Positions 22,791 to 35,816 of a stretch of DNA of 64,000 nucleotides are shown here, one piece after another. Below the pieces are notes generated by a model, which was given only the letters and a program-made list of their open reading frames with translations, had not been told where the DNA came from and did no database searches. Numbering within the stretch: the first letter of the stretch is position 1; every line of letters starts with the position of its first letter. The stretch comes from Unio delphinus (Eukaryota; Mollusca; Bivalvia; Unionida; Unionidae). The stretch is from NCBI GenBank assembly GCA_029339505.1, contig JAQISU010000036.1:1704501-1768500 (forward strand), read 5' to 3'. The position numbers and the translations under genes are program-made.

Positions 22791-23330
22791 GTTATATTTA
22801 CTGTGTTTACTAAGCTCGTATATTTGCATGCAAATTTACCGAAAACCAGGTTTTACATTTTCACATATTGGTCAATACAGTTCGTATAAAATATACATCA
22901 ATCGTTTGAGGGTTGGATTGGAAAGACCACCCATCCAAATATGTTAAAATAAAGTCATATATACCAAACAGCTTGGACCGGCGGCGCACACCGATCTCAA
23001 AACTTCTGATTTAAAAGGATGGGTTGAGGGGGGGGGGGGGGGGATTTTTATGTTACATAGTTAGGTCAGACACCCCCAGTATTAAGTACAACAACAATAA
23101 GAACGAATTCTACACTCACAAAAAATACGTGGGTGTGTGATTTGAATGTTCACTTTTTTTAACATTTTTCAGTCATATTGTTACGATGTCTGCAAAGTGG
23201 CAGTTTATAGTGATGTCTGTCATTGAAACTTCATGTCGCAGACACCTCCCAACCAGTCATATTATCCTGACACCTAACATATTAATGCTGAATGCCAAAA
23301 GAGACAGCTGCTAGTACCATTTTTATAAAT
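22791..23330. other. No gene seen; poly-G run at 23028-23042
   Basis: Duplicated non-coding sequence, with a homopolymer G tract that is shorter in copy B. Confidence 0.5.
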
Positions 23331-23334
23331 CTTT

Positions 23335-23420
23335 TGCATGATTTGGCCGGGATTCGAACCCTCTACCTCCATTATTTGAGGCGGACGATCAAACCACTCA
23401 GACCACCAGAACAGTCCATA
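23335..23420 (-). mobile_element. tRNA-like SINE head, minus strand
   Basis: On the minus strand this reads 'ggtggtctgagtggtttga' (A-box) and then 'gggttcgaatcccggcca' (B-box), a tRNA-like arrangement with extra bases between. The copy-B homologue at 39952-40015 has several changes. The lack of a clean cloverleaf argues against a functional tRNA gene. Confidence 0.6.
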
Positions 23421-23946
23421 CACAGGAAAGCCGATAACATAAAAAAGTGCACTTCTCAAAAAGAATAATGAAGCACAATGCCTGTAAGAAAAATGTTTGA
23501 TAAAAACAGAATTAATTTACCAGTGATAACAAATGTTACCAATGATGATAGTTTATTCGCCCAGCGTATGGCTCTGTTATCGGGTAGGTGACACCAGATT
23601 TATCCATAGAAGGATAATACAAGCCTTGATTTATTTTTAAAATGACTACAAAACAAAAATAATGGATTTTAAAAACCCGCCCCAACAAAAATAATAAAAT
23701 ATACAAACAGCCAATATAACAATCTGCTTGTTCCCGGGACTTGTTAATTCACTTGAAATGTTTGCTGCATTGAATTCGGTAGGTCATACGTAGTACGAAA
23801 GGTTTGACCTAAGTCATGTACACGAAAACACGTAGCTTTTTCTTTATTATTTTTTCTTTATTATTTTTTCTTTATTATTTATTATTAGATACATTTTTCA
23901 ACAAAGAAAAAAAACCAGCAACATATTCATTCTTTACAACCGCTCT

Positions 23947-24252
23947 ACATTCGAGATCCGGTTAGAGCTTCCGCCACAGATGCGGGAGGTCGTAGGTTCG
24001 ATCCTTGGCCGAGTCATACCAAAGACTAAATAAAAAATGGTACTAACAGCTGCATTGCTTGGCATTCAGCATTAAGAGGTTAGTGTTAGGACTGGTCAGC
24101 CGGTTGTCAGGATAGTAAGACTTGGTGGGACATTATGCTACACGTCTGCGGCATGATGTTTGAGTGCTAGACATCACTATAAACAGGAATACTGCAGACA
24201 TAGTATCGATATGACTGAAAAAATGTTAAGGTTGCATTAAAAGTCCAAATCG

Positions 24253-24292
<40 letters not shown>
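23947..24292 (+). mobile_element. tRNA-derived SINE with (CA)n tail, copy A
   Basis: The head is 'gatccggttagagcttccgc' with B-box 'ggttcgatcc' near 23996. The body matches the other family members ('ggactggtcagccggttgtc', 'catgatgtttgagtgctaga') and ends in a CA run at 24253-24290. It sits between the promoter-region homology (about 23.56-23.76 kb) and the pseudo-first exon. In copy B its 3' half is gone. Confidence 0.85.
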
Positions 24293-24293
<1 letters not shown>

Positions 24294-24355
24294 ATCCTCT
24301 TTCACAAGATAATGAATTCAGTTTATGAGCACATGAATAGCACCAGTCGAAGGGG

Positions 24356-24540
24356 TTCACGTAGCGTGCCCTTCACATGTAAACGAGAAGACTTGTTCTT
24401 TGTACCTGGCTAAGCCACCTTTCATATAACTCGAGACAGTGTTGATTTATTCATTGTGCTGCGGATATTGAACAAAGAAAACTCTTGTATTAAAGATCAG
24501 TTTCGCAAACTTAACAGAACTTTCGTAATTTACTCATATT
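24356..24540 (+). promoter_or_regulatory. Conserved first-exon upstream block before pseudo-exon, copy A
   Basis: Reads 'ttcacgtagcgtgcccttca', then 'aaacgagaagacttgttctt' and 'gccacctttcatataactc'. This is clearly homologous to the blocks before exons 1b and 1c, although the exon behind it has decayed. Further upstream, 23565-23760 matches 17215-17400, so the ancestral duplicated block was at least 700 nt. Confidence 0.55.
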
Positions 24541-24612
24541 ATGTATCTCAAATCGCTTACTAGGATCCTGACAATTCTATTTCGTACGAATCTCATGAAA
24601 TGTGAAACAAAA
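24541..24612 (+). pseudogene. Decayed first exon (signal-peptide part only), copy A
   Basis: Starts with an ATG at the position equivalent to exons 1a-1c and encodes MYLKSLTRILTILFRTNLMK followed by CET, close to the signal peptide of exon 1c. Homology to the mature part of the exon stops there and the sequence runs into CT-rich DNA. The equivalent of residues 24-83, including the VHC motif and a credible donor, is missing. Downstream flanks (about 25530-26060) match those of exon 1b (about 18236-18424), confirming an older tandem duplication. Confidence 0.75.
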
Positions 24613-24761
24613 TTCTCTCTCTCAGCAGTGTTTCCCTTTACTCTCATTTGCGCTTCAGAGACCCCCACATTATTAATTTGACCCCCAGTTTCAATACCAA
24701 TGTTTGGTTTTTACTCAGTCTGACCCCCAATTTTGACACCAAGAAGATTTTGACATTTTGC

Positions 24762-24877
<116 letters not shown>

Positions 24878-25146
24878 AAAATACCGAACTTTTCTGAGAT
24901 AATTTTCACCGTGTCCCTCACGTCGGGCAAATGAATATGTAATGACTAAGTTCATTATGTACAATATCTGATAAACGAGAGAAAAGATCAATTTGAAATT
25001 GGGGCAATATTTTGGACACCTACAATTTGTTTTCTTTATATTTTTGGCTTTTCAAACTCATTGAATTAAGCACTTCGCTAAGCTGTACAATGCATTGATG
25101 ATATTGAAAATGTCCAAACATGCTTAAATTCAGTCACGATACTTTC

Positions 25147-25147
<1 letters not shown>

Positions 25148-25193
<46 letters not shown>

Positions 25194-25196
25194 TTC
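25148..25196. repeat. (TTTA)n microsatellite
   Basis: About 12 TTTA units, expanded and interrupted in copy B (41553-41675). Confidence 0.97.
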
Positions 25197-25600
25197 TGTA
25201 TAAAAGTTATTGTGATATCGCAAACACATTGTAATTAAACTATAAGGTTTATACCTGAATGCAAAGTGTCAGGTTCATTTGAAGTAGAAATTCTTTGTTT
25301 TCTGAACATAATACTCATTAATCAATTATTCATATGATTTTGTTCATTTCAGTCATGCAAATTTTGTCTCTTTTGTTCACTCTATCATATAAGCATGGAT
25401 GTGCCAGTTTCAAGGATATTTGTTGATAAAAATAAATTATTAAATGAGCTGCTTCGTGATCAAGTCATGCTGAGAAAATCTTGACCTCTTCTAGCTAGTA
25501 TAAATCATGAGTCAAATATCTTTAATGAAAACATTTTAATGTAATTGGTTCAAAATTTAAATTTTAATTTAATTGATGAAAGTAAAATCGATCAAGACCG
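25197..25600. other. No gene seen (intron 1)
   Basis: Duplicated non-coding sequence, nearly identical to about 41690-42068 in copy B. Confidence 0.5.
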
Positions 25601-25925
25601 TTCCAGTGGCCTAATGGTTAGAGCGCCAGCCCCGAATACAGTAGGTCGCGGGTTCGAACCCGCTTGAATGCAGCCAAGCATTTATAATTAGAAAAAAATA
25701 TTAGAAGCTTTGTACTAACACCTACCTCGCCAGGTGCTCAGCATCAAGAGGTTAGTGTTAGGACTGGTCGGTTTTGTGTCAGGTTTATGTGACTGGGTGG
25801 GGCATCATGATGTACATCTGAGGCATGATGCTCCAGTGCTAAAAATCACTAAAACCTGCCATTAAGCAGACATCGTATGACTGCAAAAGTGTTAAAGCTA
25901 CGTTAAAAATCAAAATGACACACAC
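25600..25925 (+). mobile_element. tRNA-derived SINE, copy A
   Basis: The head 'tggcctaatggttagagcgc' and the perfect B-box 'ggttcgaaccc' (about 25651) are tRNA-like. The shared SINE body follows ('aggactggtcggttttgtgt', 'tatgtgactgggtggggcat'). It is nearly identical to 42068-42402, so insertion predates the segmental duplication. Confidence 0.87.
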
Positions 25926-26320
25926 ATTAAAGCAATCACATAAACTACATTTTAAAGACAAAAGATCTACTGTTAAATGAAATTATACAAGGAGAAGCAT
26001 AAGCTATACCAAGAATAAAACTGGGTTGTACCTAGTTCACCCAATATTATTTCATAATAATGACTACTTTAGTGGACAAAAGGTATTCAGAGTATATTTT
26101 AAAAAATCGCAATAATGTACTGAAAGTACCGAGTACAGGTGGAGTGTCACGGAACACGAATATGGTTATGCCCTGTTCAAGCCGTAATAGAATGGTAAAC
26201 TTATAGCAGTTCGTATTTTTACACGTTTGTTTGTTCTTCCATGATGCATCACTCAATAATTTAAATTACTTATATGATATATAATAATGAGAATGTAAAA
26301 ACACTGGAAAACATACTTTC
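25926..26320. other. No confident gene; first-exon 3' flank homology
   Basis: The 5' part (to about 26060) resembles the sequence downstream of exon 1b. A 69-codon minus-strand open frame (26047-26256) is kept in copy B with two changes, but it is unrecognised and the whole region is equally conserved. Confidence 0.4.
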
Positions 26321-26614
26321 CTAATTTAAGTTAAATATAATTGTAGAAGAAGTTGACGTCATAACGTGTTGGCCGTGAGATGTGCAATTTAGCATGGGAG
26401 TAGCATTTTCCGTTAAGCCATTGGTTGCTGGTACTCGTTTCTTCACGTAAGTTGGAACGGCCTTATAGTTTGGGCTTGGAACATTCATGAATGGCTGAAA
26501 ATAAAAGGCGTTGTAGTGGGCAGTGGCAGATGCTTTATCTGCTCGGGAAATATACGCAACCACCCATACACCACGAGTTTCCTGCTGACCTGCAGGTCGG
26601 TTTTGGTTAGTCAA
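26321..26614 (-). other. Unidentified 97-codon open frame, preserved in both copies
   Basis: The minus-strand frame starts MTNQNRP and ends STSSTIIFNLN. In copy B (42798-43091) the frame is intact with four replacements, all near the N-terminus (for example Gln to Arg and Gly to Ser). An acceptor-like 'ttattttcag' lies inside it on the minus strand. No family is recognised. The very recent duplication makes its openness weak evidence, and the 5' end abuts the LINE. Confidence 0.25.
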
Positions 26615-29161
26615 AGACTTAAAGAGGAAACTCTATAAGAAAATCCGTAGTGGAGACCCTAAGTCAACTCAACGATGTATTACATCCCCTTCTGGCAACT
26701 CGGATGGGCTCATCCAGTCGACTTTTGCCCAAGACACACTGATAATGCTAGACAAATCTGAAATTACCATACCGGATCGGCGCCTGTCGTTATCCACTAG
26801 GATGGAGGTGACGAGAGTGGTACTGGTACTTGCATCAAATCAGAGCAAGAGACAGAATCGCTATCGCCACCTGGAACATTAGAACTCTGGCGCAAATTGG
26901 AAGACATTAGGAGTTGACACATGAGATGGAAATTTACACATATTACATTCTGGGACTGTGCAGTCTAATGGAAAGCCCTAGGAGAACACCAAACTGAAGA
27001 TAGGCATATATTATACTATAGTGGAGAGTTGGACAAATCCATAAATGGAATATGCTTCCTTGTAAATAAAGCCATATATCGATCTGTGCTCGAACGTCGC
27101 CCCATATCTAGCAAAACCATCTCTATTCGTCTGAAATCATCTACCATTAACACCACAATTATCCAAATCTATGCTCCAACTACTGATCATGATGATGAAG
27201 AAATAGAGGGGTTTTACAACAAACTCCAGGGTATAATAACATGGCAAGTAGCAAAGACATCCGCATCATCAAACGAAACTGGAATGCCAAAGTTGGCAAA
27301 GATGCTCTAAAAGACTGGGATGATCATTGTGGACCTTCTTGCAATGAGTTTACTAATGAAGGAGGAAGATGGCTGCTCAAAGTTACAACAACTTGGTACT
27401 AGCCAACACCATGGGCCACCATGAAGCTCCACGATGCTGGACATGTCACGCACCAAATGGAACCCATTATAACCAGATAGACCGGTTCAAAACCGTTACC
27501 GATCTGAGATCAATAGAGCCAAAACAAGAACGTCCCCACGTGTTAATATTGGGAGTGATCACAAACTCGTGATTATGAACTTCCGAAGGAAATTAACAAG
27601 CCAAAGAACATCAGGCTCAAATTCAACCTTGAACAACTGAAGGACCCTAACATCTGCAAATCATTCCAAGCCACAATTAGAGGAAAGTTTGCTCCACTCC
27701 TTGTGATGAATGTCAAAGTTAAAGTGATGGCCGACATTTTCAACACAGTCAAGACAAAAGCTGCCAAGGATATCATTGGCCTCCATAACCCAAAGAAAAA
27801 ACCTTGAATTACATAAGAGATTCTGAATCTGTGTGATGCCCAAAGAGACCTCAGAAACACCAGACACTCAACAAGGGAAATGGAGCATGCAATTTGGTAA
27901 ATAAACAAATATATTAGAAACAACTTGAAATAAGCAAAGGAAAATTGGATTGGACAAAGACCACACAATTAGACAGCAGTCTGATCAAGAATGACAGCAA
28001 AAAGGCATTCCAAACTGTGAAAGGCCTCACCAGACAGAAGCAACCAAGAGTCAGTACCATTCAAGACATAAATGAAAAATGTCTCACAGAAGCAAGTGTC
28101 ATTGCAGAAAGATGGACTGAATATTGTAAAGAACTCTACAGCTATCCGTCCACTGGAGACCCAGAGGTGCTTGAAGTTCCAAACTCCACAAATAATGATG
28201 ATTTCCTCATTCTCAAAGAAGAGGCTGAGTCAGCAATAAGAGCGCTGATGAATGGGAAGGCAGATCAAGTAGACAACATCACAGCTGAACTTATCAAGAA
28301 TGAGGGAATCAGCGATAAAGCAGCTGACAAAACTCTGCCACAAGATCTGGCAAACAGGTGATTGGCCAACACAGTGGACCAAGTCACTGATTATAATACT
28401 CCCCAAGAAAGGCACTCTCCATCTGTACCAAAATTACAGAACTATCAGTTTGATCAGCCATGCTAGTAAGGTGATGCTGACGATCATCTTGAGCAAACTA
28501 AAACCACAAGCAGAAGAAATAATTGCTGAAGAACAGACATGGTTCCCGACTGGAATAAGCAATACAGGGCAAAAATATAATTTTAGGGTTTTGTGTTAAA
28601 CGTACTCGCAACATCAAGAAGACATTTATCATGTGTTCATGGATTTCAAAAATGCCTTTGACAGAGTGTGACATGAGGCATTGTGGGCCACAATGAAGAT
28701 GTACCACATCAAGCAGCTGTACGCCAATGCTACCAGTGCAGTAATATTTCAAGGTCATGCGGGGGACTGGTTCCAGACAAGAGTTGGAGTACGTCAAGGC
28801 TGTTTGCTGTCACCCACGCTTTTCACCTTAGAGCGCATCATGAGCAAAGCCCTGGAAAACCACTGTGAGACAGTAAGCATTGAAGGTCGTAAATCACCAA
28901 CCAACATTTTGCAGACGACATTGATGTGCTGGCAGGCAGTAAAGACGAGCTTGCCACATTAGTGAAGAACCTGTTTGAAACATCTTCTAGATTTTATTGA
29001 GTTAAGCACTGAGAAAATAAAGCTTATGACAAATATAGCCAAACAATCTCAGCCAACAATATAGTTAAAGGACAGAAACTGAAAACAGTTAGCCAGTACC
29101 TATAGCTTTGTTCCATAATCACTGAAGAGGTACCAAGAGCAGAAATGTTGTCAAGAGCAAC
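26615..29161 (+). mobile_element. Dead LINE (endonuclease + RT), truncated by deletion, copy A
   Basis: Non-LTR retrotransposon with pieces in several frames. The AP-endonuclease part has ICFLVNKAIY and IYAPTTDHDDEEIEGFY (about 27047-27215). RT pieces include FMDFKNAFDRV (28636-), GVRQGCLLSPTLF (about 28786-28824) and a FADD box (28908-28919). A TGA directly after the FDRV motif is shared with copy B, so the element was dead before the segmental duplication. The organisation suggests an RTE-like or related clade, which I cannot settle. The element stops abruptly at 29161, where copy B continues into the thumb/C-terminal region. Confidence 0.85.
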
Positions 29162-29335
29162 ACTGGAAACCATCGGCAGCAACCACCATAACCAAGACAT
29201 TTCCCTGCAGTCTCTGTGGACGGACGTGCCTGTCACGTATTTGGCTTATCAGCAACTAGCACGCGTGCAACAGACGTGAACATCCACCTTCCCAAGTCTT
29301 CGCAAGCGAAGGCAAGTCAACAATTTTGCCCACGT
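29162..29335 (+). mobile_element. 3' end of a different LINE, fused at a deletion junction
   Basis: From 29162 the sequence matches copy B at 51290 onward ('ccaccataaccaa', 'ccctgcagtctctgtgga', 'gcgaaggcaagtcaaca'). In copy B this follows a second LINE (50040-51289). In copy A that LINE's body is missing and its tail is joined straight to the first LINE. Confidence 0.75.
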
Positions 29336-30930
29336 TTGTAAATGTGTAGGTATAACAGAGAGATATGCACGGTACACACAGAGACTAATGATGGAAGCGT
29401 ATCTGCATTTATTATCTTAATGTCCTAAAAATTTATCCAGTGAATCAAATCCATGTCCAAAGTTTAGCTAAGATGTATTGTGGCAGTAGGGTTAGGGGTG
29501 GGTGGCTAAGGTTAAAATAGTGCTGATAGTACTTATACATTTCCACTTTAAGACTTTCTTACCCCTTTCCAAAGCCCCGAGAGATGGCATCTAGAAATCA
29601 GCTACGTGTCACTCAACTTTATTTACATTTACATCAGAGGGAAACTAACGCATTAGTTTCTTATCTTTCTATCTTAACCTATAGGACGTAATAACTCGAT
29701 GGATATAGGCTATTATCATAACTTCAAAAAGGTCATTTTTTAAGAAAACAAAAGTGAGTATACAATCTCCTTGAACATGCTCAAGAGAGCCTAGCTACTC
29801 TACAAAAAGGTGAAATGTGAAATACTTTACCTCTCCTATTTAAATATGCAATATTTAAACAAACTACAGATATTGAAGGCTTCGTAATTCCAGATTCAGT
29901 CAATGAGATCAATACTTATCCAGATTATTGGACTTCCATTCTGATTTGGGAAGGAAGCTGAAATATTGTTTTAAGTAGAAAATAATCCGACCTTTATTTT
30001 TTTAAATTATTCATTCTCTGATTCATATAAAAATAATACATAAATTATTTTAGTTGGGATTTTTAAAAAAAGATTTTCATGTAAAATAAGAAAATGTCGT
30101 GCCTCGAGTGAATATCATAGACAGCCTCACTCGTATGAAGCCCTCCTTGCCCCATCCACTTTCAAGAAATTAAATGGTAGGTCCATTATTATTCCTCTAT
30201 TATAGGTATTAACATAAGAGGCAATGTCTAAGTGAAAACTGTTCCATTACATGTATTGAGTGAAAGGAAAATACTCTTATATGTTTGCAATGGTTTTTAT
30301 TTTCGATCTGTTGTTTCGTTCACCTCGAGATTCCTTTGTCATTTTCAAACACGTTGGTTGTGTAAATACATGGTCTGAGTATGATATTTTTAGTGAATAG
30401 CCCAGCATAATGAAACACAGCACCGGCTTTGGTGCCTGTCGTCTAGTCAACGATCCAGGATGTTCATATTTGTATTGGGCACCGGTGTATTTTTTTCAGT
30501 GCAATATAACTCAAATCATTGGCCTTCACACTCTGCCACGTGTGTAAGACAGAATTGATAAACTGGCTGTCTGGCTCAGTATAATTCACTAAAATCACCC
30601 GTAAGAGTTGGGTGGATCACTTCATTTGTGCAGAAATCTGTGGCTTCTAGATTAATGAGTTTAAGTTTGAATTTTTTTATTTGTTCATTTTATTTGTATG
30701 GTTTATGTTAATTAAGGTAAAGTGAGTGCAGTCTGAGATGTAATTAATTTACAATTTTTCGAAGTAGACACTTTTCATGTTTACATTAGTAGGTATATTG
30801 TAGGTTTTAGAACACACCAACACTGTAAGGCTATATAGCACCACAAAAATGTTATACAATAAAAATAGTTAGTCAAAAGGCTTATCAACTAGCGACAAAA
30901 GTACAAATACGAAGGTGAGCGGTCAACCAA
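29336..30930. other. No confident gene; duplicated non-coding sequence
   Basis: Aligns with copy B 51440-52972. A minus-strand stretch (about 30350-30600) that is open in copy B (52358-52639) is frameshifted here by one T in a run of T, so its coding status is doubtful. Confidence 0.45.
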
Positions 30931-30934
30931 GGAT

Positions 30935-32400
<1,466 letters not shown>

Positions 32401-33290
32401 TATTTCGTCTGACTCCTGGCCGGGATGAAAACTTTCCTTCCACATTTTAAAGGATTAGTTGTCCTGTATTGTTTTATTCCTATCTTCCTACGGAATGAAG
32501 TTTGACTTCTGGTGAATATCTTCCTTCAGAATAAAGCCGTCATCTGCAAGCAGCCACTTAATTCTTCTCCACATGATTTGTATTAGCTTCCAAAGCCTTT
32601 GGGTTCAGCCCTAGACAGCATCTGTATATTTATATGGAATGTCATTTTGTACAGCATCATGAGTCTATATTAATGATAATTGCAGTTGTTGACACATGAG
32701 GCCTTGTTTCATGTGCTTGGAGTTGGCTAATGAACTGGTTCATAAAATACGAAAGTTGATAACTGTTTGAATCATATATCACAGCTGTTTTGTGTTATCT
32801 TGATTGACCCCGTTTGAAACTAGTTCACTTGCTTGGGCGTTAAAGGAAGCGATGTCACTGTTTCTGTGTGTTCATCTCCATTATTGAATACAAACCTGCA
32901 AGGGCACCATCTTTCTTGGATTCGAGGCGTGATCTTGGCATAATGCTCTCTTTCGGACCACTCCTAATCATATGTCCCGTCTCATTGAATAGTTTTCTAA
33001 AAGATTGTTGTTTTATAAAATTTTAATGGTATCTAACGCATTAGTACCCTGTTAACGTGCTATCAGTGTCCATCGGGTGGTAGAGTTTACACGAGTCCTT
33101 ATTTTGAGGTAATTCAATACACAGAGGATCGGATTATGTGCCTTAGAGACTACAATATTCTCCCATTTCCATAACTGAAACTTTTCCAGATAGAGAACAG
33201 TCACAGACTGCCCTTTACAAAGGCATAAAACAACTTCCTTTTATTCTCATACAGTCTGACTTTTTGCCACAGTTACTTCTTGTATTTATG
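32401..33290. other. No gene seen
   Basis: Duplicated up to about 32900 (copy B 54480-55000). The stretch at about 32900-33280 is present only in copy A. No coding signal. Confidence 0.45.
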
Positions 33291-33294
33291 TTTC

Positions 33295-33945
33295 TGACAT
33301 GGCAAGCTCTATAAGAACATTTGTTTTGGGGTATGGATACATACCACTATGGTCAGCAAGTGTTATAAGAACATTTGTTTTGGGGTATGGGTACATAACA
33401 CTATGGTCAGCAAGTGTTTAAGGAACATTTGTTTTGGGGTATGGGTACATACCAGTATGGTCAGCAATCTCTATAAGAACATTTTGCGTTATGGGTACAT
33501 AACACTATGGTCATCAAGTGTTATAAGAACATTTGTTTTGGGGTATGGGTATATAACACTATGGTCATCAAGTGTTATAAGAACATTTGTTTTGGGTTAT
33601 GGGTACATACCAATATGGTCAGCAAGTGTTATAAGAACATTTGTTTTGGAGTATGGATACATACCAATATGGTCAGCAAGTGTTGCTAAAAAGATTATTT
33701 CGTAACCACCACGCTACTAGATAACTGCGAACCCTTAACGATTGTAATGCGATCTTTGTTATGGGTTATGGGTACATAACACTATGGTCATCAAGTGTTA
33801 TAAGAACATTTGTTTTGGGGTATGGGTACATAACACTATGGTCATTAAGTGTTATAAAAACATTTGTTTTGGGTTATGGGTACATAACACATTTGGGGTA
33901 TGGGTACATAACACTATGGTCAGCAAGTGTTTAAGGAACATTTGT
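33295..33945. repeat. 54-bp minisatellite, about 10-11 units, copy A
   Basis: The unit is 'gtcagcaagtgttataagaa', then 'catttgttttggggtatggg', then 'tacataacactatg'. Because 54 is divisible by three, an 18-residue periodic frame (CYKNICFGVWVHNTMVSK) stays open from 33349 to 33705. Units outside that stretch break the frame. Copy B has about four to five units (55020-55260). Confidence 0.93.
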
Positions 33946-34046
33946 TCGACTGTTTTATGCTGAGAGTGGTTTATATATTACTTGCCTATAACGACATATA
34001 TGATTCGTAAAGGCCATGTTCCTCATATATATATATATAATATATA
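33946..34046. other. Spacer between duplication copies A and B
   Basis: About 100 bases ending in a short TA-rich run. It lies between the end of the copy-A minisatellite and the first base of copy-B homology. Confidence 0.6.
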
Positions 34047-34570
34047 CACCTACTTTCCTTCATCTAAATAATCACACACTGATGTAATAGTTGATACATT
34101 GTATGATTTACAAGTGCAAACAAGCTTTACCACTGATGATAGCTTTAGTCCCCAGCGGTTGACTGATAGTGGTAGGCGACACCAGATGTCGCCATCGACT
34201 GATAATGCTAACCTAGATTAATTTTGAAATTGGTGAAAAACCAAAAAGATAAAAGCCTTAAAAACCCCGCCAGGCAACAAAAGTTAAAGACATAACTGAA
34301 TAAACAGCCAACGTAACACCAAATTACCCCACGGTTTGAAGCCAGGTTTTGTTCAATGACTTTAAAAATATTCGCCCTTCAAAACTCAGTGCCTCATATG
34401 TGCAAATTCATAATCACACGTAGCAGTTTTTTTAAAGATATTATCTAATAAATACCAATACCCAACAAGATATCCTTTGCTTTATACAACAGCTATGTAC
34501 TCGAGATTCACTATTACACTATATTATAAAGGGTTATGTTTATGACCACTTGAATTCTAGGTCGGTGTGT

Positions 34571-34750
34571 TCACGTAGCGAGTCTTTCACATTTAAACGA
34601 GAAGACTTGTTTTCATATACCAGGTTGAGCCGCCTTTCACATAACTCAAGAGACATTGTAGACTTATTCATTGCACGGAGGATCTTAAAAAGGGACTTTA
34701 GAGAACTTTCGTCATTTAACATGACAGAACGTGAGTCATTTAATAATATC
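34571..34750 (+). promoter_or_regulatory. Conserved block upstream of exon 1c (putative promoter/5'UTR)
   Basis: Almost identical to the exon 1b block: 'tcacgtagcgagtctttcac', 'aaacgagaagacttgttttc', 'gccgcctttcacataactc'. The TATA-like position reads CTTAAAAAGGG and is weaker than ATAAAAGG of 1b. This block is nearest to exon 2. Confidence 0.6.
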
Positions 34751-34999
34751 ATGGTTCTGAAATTTCTCATTCACATTTTGACAGTGTTATGTGTCGCAAA
34801 TATCATTAAATGTGAATTGAGTTCAACGTGTATTGATCAAGAAACATCTTTACTACCAAATCCTCATGTGAAGATCCAAGAATTTTTCAACGTCAGCACG
34901 GAGAAAGGTTTGACCGACATTTTGCATAATGTCACGTACCACTACTATGAAGGTGTACATTGTGAAGAAAAGGATGTAAATTCTCAAATATGTCAGGCA
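34751..34999 (+). CDS. SLC39A4-like: Exon 1c of a ZIP4/ZIP12-like zinc transporter (signal peptide exon)
   Basis: Encodes 83 residues, the exact length of 1a and 1b. The signal peptide is MVLKFLIHILTVLCVANIIK, with Cys 14, 21, 27, 71 and 81 and sequons NVS (47-49) and NVT (60-62). The donor GCA|gtaggt is phase 0 and runs into a CT tract. Ten residues differ from 1b (positions 11, 16, 19, 28, 29, 33, 39, 43, 76, 83), while residues 44-75 are identical. It is the closest intact first exon to exon 2 (13.7 kb) and lies in the same duplication copy as exons 2 and 3, so it is the most likely default first exon. The longer open frame starting at 34550 is an upstream extension with no support from exon 1a. 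Confidence 0.8.
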
Positions 35000-35001
35000 G
35001 T

Positions 35002-35003
<2 letters not shown>

Positions 35004-35083
<80 letters not shown>
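35004..35083. repeat. (TC)n microsatellite at the exon 1c splice donor
   Basis: TC run from about intron position +5, as at exon 1b. Confidence 0.97.
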
Positions 35084-35087
<4 letters not shown>

Positions 35088-35364
35088 TATATTTCGTTTT
35101 GTTTTGTTTTTTAAATTATTTAAATGATTTGATACCAGAAGTGGCAAGTATTTTTTCTGAAAAATATTTCCATGGAATTCATTAAATATTTAAAATTTAA
35201 AACTTTAATATTAGTAATTGATGAAAATAAAAGTCATCGCAAAAACTGATGAGTAAAGGATGAAAAAGAAAACTATTTAAATATAAAAATTGGGGGATTA
35301 GGTTATGACAAGAATACAACTGTAATTTACCCAACTTACCAAATATTGTTTCATGGTGCACTAC

Positions 35365-35663
35365 TTATGTTGGCAATTTCTTCACTTGCGCGATGAGATC
35401 TTTCTTCCTCTTATTTTCCTTGTCTGGCATCCAATCAGGATGTCCCATAGATCTAAATGTTTCCTCCATCTTCATCCAGTTTTGATTTAAATTGTCGAAG
35501 TCCTCTTTTTTCTTTATGTTGTTTGTGTCTTTTCTCTCCTTTTCCCGTTTATCTTTTATCTTCTTCACCTCCTCTTTCAGTACGTTTCTCATCATGTCTT
35601 CAGCTTTCTTTATTTGTTGTAGCTTCCACTTTGCAACAGCCGCTCTGTGAAATTCGCTATTTG

Positions 35664-35761
<98 letters not shown>

Positions 35762-35816
35762 CACCGGACTTTGTATGGTGCTGAGATAAAGGTATCGTGC
35801 TTTTAATGACGTGCAA
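35365..35816 (-). pseudogene. C-terminal piece of the unidentified antisense gene, copy B
   Basis: Homologous to 18422-18808. The charged, coiled-coil-like stretch, WMKMEETF and the basic tail (ending QVKKLPT) are retained with one codon fewer. An AT microsatellite of about 90 bases (35670-35760) has grown inside the frame, where copy A has a short 'tatata' run. This breaks the protein in B unless it lies in an intron. Confidence 0.45.
35670..35760. repeat. (TA)n microsatellite, copy-B expansion
   Basis: TA run where copy A has only a few TA units (about 18728-18735). It is therefore a post-duplication expansion. Confidence 0.97.

Noticed and set aside
25600..25680. Possible functional tRNA genes at the A/B-box pairs (here and near 5990, 23340, 23950, 40560 and 42075)
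   Set aside because: The tRNA-like parts do not give clean cloverleafs and are followed by a common non-tRNA body, so they are SINE heads.
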